A DNA stretch of 20,114 nt from Lachnospiraceae bacterium. Its GTDB lineage: Bacteria > Bacillota_A > Clostridia > Lachnospirales > Lachnospiraceae. The notes under the pieces are model-generated. The model was not told where the DNA came from and made no database searches. It was given only the letters and a program-made list of their open reading frames with translations. The DNA is taken from positions 1-20,114 of the forward strand of contig JAEEWS010000046.1 of the NCBI GenBank assembly GCA_016287765.1, read 5' to 3'. Of the stretch, positions 14,623-20,114 are shown in pieces (position 1 is the stretch's first letter; each line of letters opens with the position of its first letter). The translations under genes and the position numbers were made by a program.

Positions 14623-15082
14623 GAAAAAAGTTTCTATATGGGAAAGATACCTGACCAATGAGATAGGTATAGAATTCAAGTCATGCCTTTATTTCTTTGC
14701 GATACTGTTCTTTTATTGTGTTTACAGGATCATAAACGGCAGTTTTGAAGCGAGCATCCTTCATATGCTGGAGATGATACTCACCTGCTACATTATCGGT
14801 TATATCCAGGTGTACCTCCTTTGGAATTTTGACGAGGCAGATAAGCTTGGGATCAAAGAGGTCGGCGGAATGCTTATATGCACCGCTGTTTACAGCCTCG
14901 TTTCCTACTTTTGTAAATGGTTTGACGGGCGGATCATACCCACATTGATATTGGCGGCTTATATCCTGGTCTGCTATATCTGTGTGTTTATAATATACAG
15001 ATCCAAACGCAGGATAGATGATAAAAAACTTAACGAAGAACTCAGACTTTTCCAGACAAAGCACAAAAAAAGTGAACCTTAG
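14612..15082 (+). CDS. DUF3021 membrane protein, partner of the LytTR regulator
   Basis: A 156-residue integral membrane protein with four predicted helices: FKSCLYFFAILFFYCVYRII, then ILHMLEMILTCYIIGYIQVY, then GMLICTAVYSLVSYFC, then LILAAYILVCYICVFIIY. A charged cytoplasmic tail starts RSKRRIDDKK. This four-helix layout and position directly after a LytTR gene are characteristic of DUF3021. It probably senses a membrane signal or holds the LytTR protein inactive at the membrane. ATG 14612 is chosen because GAGGTG (14600-14605) lies six bases upstream; the frame extends to 14573 without a site. A strong terminator follows. Confidence 0.8.
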   Translation: MKDKKKVSIWERYLTNEIGIEFKSCLYFFAILFFYCVYRIINGSFEASILHMLEMILTCYIIGYIQVYLLWNFDEADKLGIKEVGGMLICTAVYSLVSYFCKWFDGRIIPTLILAAYILVCYICVFIIYRSKRRIDDKKLNEELRLFQTKHKKSEP

Positions 15083-15101
15083 AGGCTTAATAGTGCATCT
15101 T

Positions 15102-15132
15102 ACGGGAGCAGATATTGCTCCCGTTTTTATTT
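15102..15132 (+). terminator. Strong intrinsic terminator after the DUF3021 gene
   Basis: ACGGGAGCA (15102-15110) and TGCTCCCGT (15116-15124) form a perfect nine-pair stem with a five-base loop. TTTTTATTT follows. It separates the MFS-LytTR-DUF3021 unit from the ABC genes. Confidence 0.85.
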
Positions 15133-15142
15133 CTGGTATAAA
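15115..15142 (+). promoter_or_regulatory. Possible promoter of the ABC transporter genes
   Basis: TTGCTC (15115-15120), a 16-base spacer and TATAAA (15137-15142). The -35 box lies in the terminator stem. AGTAAGTTAAAT just downstream (about 15149-15160) loosely resembles a LytTR half-site but is too weak to call. Confidence 0.35.
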
Positions 15143-15179
15143 TAAAGCAGTAAGTTAAATTAAAAAAAAGGAGAAATAT

Positions 15180-15860
15180 ATGGAGCACGTTATCGAGATC
15201 AGCCATTTAACAAAAAATTACGGTAAGAACAGAGGAGTGGAGGATGTGTCTTTGACAGTGGACAAAGGAGACATCTTCGGATTCCTGGGTCCCAACGGAG
15301 CCGGAAAATCCACTACGATAAGGTCGATGCTGGGCTTCCTTAAGTTTGGAGCAGGGAAGATACGGATACTTGGAATGGACAGCGTAAAGTATCACGAAGA
15401 GATCCTTAAAAATGTGGGATATATGCCTTCCGAAGCCTGGTTTTACATGAATATGAAAGTGGGAGAGGTTATCGCGTATGCTGCGGATGTAAGACAAAAG
15501 GATTGCGGTGAAGAAGCTGCCATGCTCTGCGAGCGGCTTAAAGTGGATACGAAAAAGAAGATAAAGGATCTGTCTTTGGGAAACAGAAAGAAAGTAAGTA
15601 TTGTCTGTGCCATGCAGCATAAGCCCCAACTCTTTGTTTTTGATGAACCCACCAGTGGTCTGGATCCTCTTATGCAGAAGGTGTTTTTCGAATTGATAGA
15701 GGATTATGTGAAAAAAGGAGCCACCTGCCTTCTTTCCACCCACGTTTTGGCGGAGGTGAACAAGTATTGCAGACATGCGGCCATAATGCGGGAGGGCAGG
15801 CTTACTATGCTGGAGTCTCCAAAGATAGATGACGAAGAGTTTTTAAGATTTTATATGTAA
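15180..15860 (+). CDS. ABC transporter ATP-binding protein
   Basis: A 226-residue ABC ATPase. Walker A GPNGAGKST is at 37-45, the region after the Q-loop position reads GYMPSEAWFY, the signature LSLGNRKKV starts at 131, Walker B LFVFDEPTSGLDP has D155 and E156, and the switch His is H188. All are intact. It is somewhat shorter than usual (about 240-300) and lacks a long C-terminal extension. The closest type is the CcmA/NatA-like group that works with ABC-2 permeases. AAGGAG lies seven to eight bases before ATG 15180. It is 24 bases from the permease gene, so one operon. The substrate is unknown; in such LytTR-linked loci export of peptides or antimicrobials is common. Confidence 0.93.
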   Translation: MEHVIEISHLTKNYGKNRGVEDVSLTVDKGDIFGFLGPNGAGKSTTIRSMLGFLKFGAGKIRILGMDSVKYHEEILKNVGYMPSEAWFYMNMKVGEVIAYAADVRQKDCGEEAAMLCERLKVDTKKKIKDLSLGNRKKVSIVCAMQHKPQLFVFDEPTSGLDPLMQKVFFELIEDYVKKGATCLLSTHVLAEVNKYCRHAAIMREGRLTMLESPKIDDEEFLRFYM

Positions 15861-15884
15861 GGATCGATCAAACGGAGGAAAACT

Positions 15885-16676
15885 ATGAGAGCAATATTTT
15901 TAAATGAGATAAAACTTAACCTTAAGAGCTTTTTGATCTGGAGCCTGGCAGTGGGCGGACTTGGATTCTTTTGCGTTCTCCTTTACAGCAGCATGGAAGG
16001 CGAGATGCAGCAGATGGCCGACGCCTTTTCAAATATGGGAGCCTTTTCCGATGCTTTCGGAATGAGCACCTTAAGCATATCCACCCTGACCGGTTACTTT
16101 GCCACAGAGGTCGGCGCGGTTCACGGCCTTGGCGGCGGAATGTTTGCCGCCATCCTGGCTATAGGCATTCTTTCCAAGGAAGAAGAGATACATACGGGTG
16201 AATTCCTTTTCTCCCTGCCGGTTTCAAGAACCGGGGTGATGGCCGCTAAGGGACTGTTTCTGATACTTTCGCTTATAGGTTTTACGGTACTTTGCGGTTT
16301 TTTATATGCACTGGGCTTTGTTATTCTCGAAGAAAGTATCCCGGCAGCGGATCTTCTAAAATACATGGCTTTGCAGCTACTTATGGACTTTGAGATCGCA
16401 GGCATATGTTTTCTCGTCTCTTCATTTTCCGGGAAAAACCGTATGGGAATGGGAATAGCTCTGACCATGATATTGTATTTCTTTGACGTGATCGGAAGAG
16501 TGGTACCGGATCTGAAGGGATCGGTAATAATAGGCCCTTATTCTTATTCCAATGCATCGGAGATCTTTTCGGGAGAAGAAATAAAGATCGCCGCGATAGG
16601 GATCGCGGCGACAGTGACTGTAATATGCATAGCATCTTCATTTATCATCTATAACAGAAGAGACCTGGTCAGTTAG
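15885..16676 (+). CDS. ABC-2 type transporter permease
   Basis: A 263-residue membrane protein with about six helices. It starts MRAIFLNEIKLNLKSFLIW, typical of ABC-2 permeases where a short cytoplasmic N-terminus precedes helix 1. EEEIHTGEFLFSLPVSR between helices 2 and 3 is the characteristic coupling region. The C-terminus ends in IIYNRRDLVS. It forms the membrane channel for the ATPase just upstream. GGAGG sits before ATG 15885. Its last 39 bases overlap the 3' end of an opposite-strand gene, and its codons for KIAAIGIAAT contain a strong hairpin that may terminate that opposing transcript. Confidence 0.88.
   Translation: MRAIFLNEIKLNLKSFLIWSLAVGGLGFFCVLLYSSMEGEMQQMADAFSNMGAFSDAFGMSTLSISTLTGYFATEVGAVHGLGGGMFAAILAIGILSKEEEIHTGEFLFSLPVSRTGVMAAKGLFLILSLIGFTVLCGFLYALGFVILEESIPAADLLKYMALQLLMDFEIAGICFLVSSFSGKNRMGMGIALTMILYFFDVIGRVVPDLKGSVIIGPYSYSNASEIFSGEEIKIAAIGIAATVTVICIASSFIIYNRRDLVS
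16588..16611 (-). terminator. Hairpin inside the permease gene, possible terminator of the opposing unit
   Basis: TCGCCGCGAT (16588-16597) and ATCGCGGCGA (16602-16611) form a perfect ten-pair stem with a four-base loop. On the - strand it lies 26 bases after the stop of the small membrane-protein gene and is followed by TCTTTATTTCTTCTC. The T-tract is interrupted, so termination is likely but not certain. Confidence 0.4.
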
Positions 16677-17084
16677 TGGTTTCTTCTTTTCACGGAGTAT
16701 GAGCAGCATGGGGATATAATCGATCAAAAGGAGAGGAAGGAAGAAGTAAACTGCATATACTCCCAGCAACAGGTACTCCTTTGTTCCGGAAAAAGCCAGG
16801 AGGTAGGCGCAACTGCCTGCAAGCAAAAGGAAAAACTCACATCCCAAATGGATATAAAGATTTTTCTTGCCGTAAGTCCATCTGTAGGTCAGGAAGAGCT
16901 CAAGACCTATGACCAGGGCCAGAACGGGCAGGGTCCAGGAGGTATTATTGTGCTTTAATACAAGTACTATAAATTTTGAAGCCAGCATCCGATAGGTCAG
17001 TACGACCGATGCTATGACCAGAAAAGCCATTCGGAGCTTCATCAGGTTTAATATATATTTTGCGGCTGTTTTGTTGTTTTCCAT
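16638..17084 (-). CDS. Small four-helix membrane protein of unknown family
   Basis: About 148 residues with roughly four hydrophobic helices (LRMAFLVIASVVLTYRML; LPVLALVIGLELFLTY; LGCEFFLLLAGSCAYLLAF; LLLGVYAVYFFLPLLLIDYI). Each end is charged, and I see no catalytic motif. I do not recognise the family. ATG 17084 is preferred over the ATG at 17099 because GGAG on the - strand (17093-17096) is nine bases upstream and the ATG then sits one base after the stop of the preceding gene; the earlier ATG has no ribosome binding site. Coupling to the PstS-like gene suggests a joint function. Its 3' end overlaps the convergent permease gene by 39 bases. Confidence 0.7.
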   Translation of the reverse strand: MENNKTAAKYILNLMKLRMAFLVIASVVLTYRMLASKFIVLVLKHNNTSWTLPVLALVIGLELFLTYRWTYGKKNLYIHLGCEFFLLLAGSCAYLLAFSGTKEYLLLGVYAVYFFLPLLLIDYIPMLLILREKKKPLTDQVSSVIDDK

Positions 17085-17085
17085 A

Positions 17086-18615
17086 TCATTTATCTCCATT
17101 GGTATAATAGCCTACGTTTCTCATGAGCTCATGACCTTCGTCGGTTGAAATGAGAAAATCCACAAGTTTTCTGTAGATGCTGTCTGTAGGCTCGTCTTTA
17201 CGGATCGCTGCATAATACTTGGTTTCAAAACGATAATATTGGTTTAATATATTTTCTTCCGAAGGATACCACCCATTTACGGACAATACTTTCAGATCTT
17301 TCATATTTGAGTACTCGGTCTTAAGGTTAAAAGAAAAAGTGTATCCTATTGAAGAAGGGGTGTTAATGTAACAGGGATTTTGAATCAGGCTTTTTGCCAG
17401 AGGGCGGGGATAGTAACTTCCGTATCCCAAAGGCGACAGGCAAAAGGGAGCATCCCCCATTAGGGACGCCTTCATTTCTTCATCACAGTAAGGAGATTCG
17501 CTGCTTTGGAAAGCCAGTATCAAACTGTCGTTTCCACCCACATCTTTCCAGTTTTCTATGTCGCCCGTATATATATCTTTGAGCTGAACAATACTTAAAT
17601 CTGTCACAGGATTGTCCTTGTGAGTGATGAAAACCAGGGCTGAAGAAGAGACAGGGATAATGTCGTAGTCTTCTTCCTTCAAAAGTTTGTTCTCGGAATA
17701 AAAGAGCAGAACAGGCGGATCTTCAGAGTTTTTATTTTCTGAAATAAATTCTTGGATTGAAAGTGAAGAAGTATTAAAGATCGTTTCTCTATCCAACCTA
17801 TAATAGGAATACATTTCTTTTCCCGGAGGACAAAATTGTCTGAAGATCTCTGCTACCAATGCAGCTGTTTCCGAGGTGGCTTTGATCTTTTTGATCTCTT
17901 CTTTTTCCAGGATAAACGGAACGGTAATGTCTGCCGCTTCCTTGGGTGGGGTTAATACGGTGTCCTGCCAGAGATGGGATATCACGGGACCATGGACATC
18001 TGAAGCATTTACGTCCACGATCATTCTCGGTTTTGTCAAAAGAAATCTGCACCCCATGATCACAAAACAGAGGCTTATCAGGATGATCGACAAAGCCACC
18101 GTGTTATTGGCGGAAGATCGTTTGAGATAGTAAAAACCGTCTTTTTTTTCTGTATCCGGGAGTGGTTCATTTTTCTTTTCCAATCGTAATTTGACTGCAA
18201 AAAGAGGGAAAAAGGAAAAAAACCATAGCAATAAGCCCAGAGGAAGAACGAGGAACACAGCGTATCTTAAATGGCCGAAGATCGCACAGGAACACAGTTT
18301 GTAGTAAAAGTAGCCGGGAATAAAGTTAAGGAGCAGGTGCAGTTTTATCCCTTGTTCTTTAAAAAGCCAAAGACAGGTGAGGACGGAATCCGCCAACAGT
18401 CCGATAAAAGGAAGGGCGGTAGATATGACGAGTAACGGAACGCCCGGAGCACTATTATAAGGCAGGCTGATCGAGAAAGGTATTGATTCTCTGACCATTA
18501 CAAAAAAGGAATTCGGATCAATGAATATGATCATTAAGATTAAAAGGATAACATTAATAACAGCCTTGCAGATCGCCGCACGCAAGACAGTCCTGTCATT
18601 AGAAATATTTTTCAT
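17086..18615 (-). CDS. Membrane-anchored PstS-like substrate-binding protein
   Basis: A 509-residue two-part protein. Residues 1-192 contain five likely transmembrane helices (about 11-32, 57-84, 92-112, 118-141, 171-192) with a basic loop 142-170. Residues about 195-505 form a periplasmic-binding-like domain of the PstS type: SALVFITHKDNPV (325-337) followed by QLKDIYTGDIENWKDVGG (344-361), a signature segment of phosphate-binding PstS proteins. An odd helix number puts the binding domain outside the cell. Ordinary PstS is a lipoprotein, so this is an unusual architecture, and no pst permease genes are nearby. The ligand might be phosphate, but that is not established. ATG 18615 has GGGGGAG five bases upstream. 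Confidence 0.8.
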   Translation of the reverse strand: MKNISNDRTVLRAAICKAVINVILLILMIIFIDPNSFFVMVRESIPFSISLPYNSAPGVPLLVISTALPFIGLLADSVLTCLWLFKEQGIKLHLLLNFIPGYFYYKLCSCAIFGHLRYAVFLVLPLGLLLWFFSFFPLFAVKLRLEKKNEPLPDTEKKDGFYYLKRSSANNTVALSIILISLCFVIMGCRFLLTKPRMIVDVNASDVHGPVISHLWQDTVLTPPKEAADITVPFILEKEEIKKIKATSETAALVAEIFRQFCPPGKEMYSYYRLDRETIFNTSSLSIQEFISENKNSEDPPVLLFYSENKLLKEEDYDIIPVSSSALVFITHKDNPVTDLSIVQLKDIYTGDIENWKDVGGNDSLILAFQSSESPYCDEEMKASLMGDAPFCLSPLGYGSYYPRPLAKSLIQNPCYINTPSSIGYTFSFNLKTEYSNMKDLKVLSVNGWYPSEENILNQYYRFETKYYAAIRKDEPTDSIYRKLVDFLISTDEGHELMRNVGYYTNGDK

Positions 18616-18676
18616 TTTTTCTCCCCCAATGTAATAAATCCAGTTAACAGTAATAACTAAAATTTTCTACATCCAT

Positions 18677-18705
18677 ATGTTAACATTTTGTTCATATTCT
18701 GACAA
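18677..18705 (-). promoter_or_regulatory. Promoter of the PstS-like membrane protein gene
   Basis: On the - strand TTGTCA (18700-18705) and TAACAT (18677-18682) are 17 bases apart, giving a leader of about 50 bases to the start codon at 18615. Confidence 0.5.
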
Positions 18706-18718
18706 GTGAAATTTTGGA

Positions 18719-19927
18719 TCAATAACGTGAGATATACCAGGTATGACAATCCTCAAGACGGTCCCTTGTATATATACCTCCCCATCTGATCTTACAGGTC
18801 TGATAATCGTAGTTTACTTCTGCCACCACCACATGATCATCATATTTTTCTATTACCATTGCCGAATGGCAGTTTTGTCTCATGGTCCCCGGGATAAACA
18901 TTATGCGGAATATATCTCCCACCTTCAGATCATCGTAATTTGCAAAAGTGCGGACCTTTGCGTCTTTACCGAAGATCGAGTCGCTTAAAAGATTACTGAA
19001 GCCTCTGCACTGATCACTCACGTTTCCGTGAACATATACTCTGTCCACAACACTATTATAATGATTGCAGGTCCTCTGAGACACTCTGTGATCGCAGGGA
19101 ATGTCGGTAACGCCTCCATGATTCCAGTATTTATCCGTAGGGTATTGGCTTTTAAGGATTTCAAGTTTTTCGAGTATCTCTTTTTCGGAAAGCAGGTCTT
19201 TTATTTCACCGAACCATTCTTCCATATATCCGTTATAGACAGGATCTTCGGCTCTTTCGGGAAGTCCTTCCGGCAGCTTATAATAAAAATAGTATTTGTA
19301 CAGGCTTATGGTCATGGTATTTACCTGTTCATCCGTTTGCATAAAACAAACATAATTACCGTACTTTGGAGTAAAATAATCAAAGTGATACCACATACCG
19401 TCTATGCAGCACAGATTCCAGGTGTGGTTGTATTGGGGATCTTCGGAAGAAACCGTCATATGTTCTATTCCGAAGTTTTCAACAAGAGCGGCGAAAACCG
19501 CATTTTTAACGGCAGTTCCGCCGTTAAGGTCTTTCAGGCCTGCATATGCATTCTTGATTTCCTCATTAAGATCCGGTCCCTCCTGAACATTTTCAGCTGT
19601 CCACTTCCATATGGCAAGTGCCGCATCTTTGGTTTCAGATCCGGAAAGCTCAAGATTATCAAGTATCTCTTTACTCATTTTATCTATGGCAAGAAGCATG
19701 CCCTCCTCTGTCATAAGATCCGGATCAAGGTAAAGCAGAGGAGTGCAGGTGGGAGTTGAAGTTGGAGTTGAAGTGGCAGCCGGAGAGGGCGTTGCCGTGG
19801 ACTTAAGGATGACGGTTGGGGTGGGGGTAAACACGGGTGCAGGAGAAACAGAGGCCGATGTTCCGCATCCGCCTGTAAGCACGGCACCTGTTAACAGTAT
19901 TATAATGATAGGGATTATACCTTTCAT
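18719..19927 (-). CDS. Lipoprotein with degenerate transglutaminase-like and CHAP/NlpC-like domains
   Basis: A 402-residue exported lipoprotein. Residues 1-20 form a signal peptide with lipobox LTGG before C21. Residues 22-63 are a Thr/Pro/Ser-rich spacer that would cross the cell wall. Residues about 95-190 resemble a transglutaminase core: H168 in HTWN and D183 in HFDYF fit, but the nucleophile Cys position reads GGTAVKNA (136-143), without Cys. Residues about 280-402 look like a CHAP/NlpC-type cysteine peptidase or amidase: C307 in QCRGF and H354 in CHSAMVIE. A role in binding or cutting peptidoglycan is likely but not shown. ATG 19927 is preferred over the TTG at 19942 because GGAAGG is five bases upstream. 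Confidence 0.75.
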   Translation of the reverse strand: MKGIIPIIIILLTGAVLTGGCGTSASVSPAPVFTPTPTVILKSTATPSPAATSTPTSTPTCTPLLYLDPDLMTEEGMLLAIDKMSKEILDNLELSGSETKDAALAIWKWTAENVQEGPDLNEEIKNAYAGLKDLNGGTAVKNAVFAALVENFGIEHMTVSSEDPQYNHTWNLCCIDGMWYHFDYFTPKYGNYVCFMQTDEQVNTMTISLYKYYFYYKLPEGLPERAEDPVYNGYMEEWFGEIKDLLSEKEILEKLEILKSQYPTDKYWNHGGVTDIPCDHRVSQRTCNHYNSVVDRVYVHGNVSDQCRGFSNLLSDSIFGKDAKVRTFANYDDLKVGDIFRIMFIPGTMRQNCHSAMVIEKYDDHVVVAEVNYDYQTCKIRWGGIYTRDRLEDCHTWYISRY

Positions 19928-19959
19928 GATCGCCTTCCCCAAACAGACATCATACTATT

Positions 19960-19965
19960 ATTATA
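19960..19965 (-). promoter_or_regulatory. Extended -10 promoter of the lipoprotein gene
   Basis: The - strand reads TGGTATAAT, a perfect -10 hexamer with the TGn extension. No good -35 box is visible, which fits extended -10 promoters. Confidence 0.5.
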
Positions 19966-20020
19966 CCAGTCATACAAAATGGTCTGTATCCTAGTACATC
20001 GGTTATTAAATAACTGGACC

Positions 20021-20114
20021 GAATGCTTGCCTGCTTACCCGACTGCCCGTACATGAAAGCCTCGGAGTAGCCCGCTACACCTGCGTTTTCACGCACGAGC
20101 ATTCGAGCAAGCAT
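20021..20114. repeat. Palindromic repeat element at the window edge
   Basis: ATGCTTGC (20023-20030) is the reverse complement of GCAAGCAT (20107-20114). GAATGC (20021-20026) likewise matches GCATTC (20099-20104). Between them are a TGCGT-TTTC-ACGCA hairpin (20082-20095) and a GTAG-CCCG-CTAC hairpin (20067-20078). It is possibly a dispersed repeat or structured RNA, cut by the window end. No gene is seen in 19966-20114. Confidence 0.4.

Noticed and set aside
19028..19759. 243-codon + strand frame
   Set aside because: It is antisense to the lipoprotein gene, whose signal peptide, lipobox and domain motifs are convincing; the + strand frame shows no recognisable family.
1..20114. [NiFe] hydrogenase subunits
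   Set aside because: I looked for a large subunit with paired CxxC motifs and a small FeS subunit near the hyp genes and found none. The D1 C-terminal CxxC occurs in a nitrogenase-type protein.
1..20114. CRISPR arrays, tRNA or rRNA genes, insertion sequences
   Set aside because: No regularly spaced direct repeats, cloverleaf sequences or transposase-like proteins were seen.

Overview
The window looks like a chromosomal piece of an anaerobic Firmicute, most likely a Lachnospiraceae-type Clostridium relative. The reasons are moderate GC, strong GGAGG-type ribosome binding sites, very tight gene packing, a DUF4037 protein, a LytTR/DUF3021 pair, an OFA-family MFS carrier and Thr/Pro-rich lipoproteins. 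The species cannot be named from the sequence alone.

Layout. Positions 1-520 are gene-poor: fragments of ORFs, then a possible tiny transcription unit (promoter, 27-residue basic peptide, terminator). Two housekeeping-like genes follow on the + strand: a HAD phosphatase (520-1164) and a DUF4037 nucleotidyltransferase-like protein (1235-2176). The core is a nine-gene + strand operon (2371-12657) whose genes overlap or nearly touch. In order these are a nitrogenase NifD-like protein (called D1 here), a short NifK-like protein (K1), a NifH-like Fe protein, a second NifD-like protein (D2), a second short NifK-like protein (K2), then hypF, hypC, hypD and hypE. The operon has its own promoter (2215-2242) and a leader with a six-codon ORF, a possible antiterminator hairpin and an intrinsic terminator just before the first ribosome binding site. 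This points to control by transcription attenuation or a riboswitch. After the operon come an OFA-family MFS transporter with a LytTR regulator and a DUF3021 membrane protein, a terminator, and a two-gene ABC transporter (ATPase and ABC-2 permease). On the - strand there is a membrane-anchored PstS-like binding protein with a small four-helix membrane partner, and a lipoprotein combining a degenerate transglutaminase-like domain with a CHAP/NlpC-like domain. The last 100 bases hold a palindromic repeat.

How the genes may work together. NifH-like proteins are ATP-driven electron donors that reduce a paired NifD/NifK-like partner. Here one donor serves two different D/K pairs. By hand alignment each pair keeps only three cysteines at the cluster-bridging interface, and only D2 keeps Cys/His candidates where NifD binds its cofactor. 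HypF, HypE, HypC and HypD together make and assemble the Fe(CN)2CO unit of [NiFe] hydrogenases. The nickel-insertion genes hypA and hypB, the maturation protease and the hydrogenase subunits are all absent from the window, and so are NifB and other FeMo-co genes. The simplest new idea is a nitrogenase-like reductase whose metal site is built with, or supplied by, the Hyp cyanide/CO chemistry. That is inference; the gene order and motifs are directly visible.
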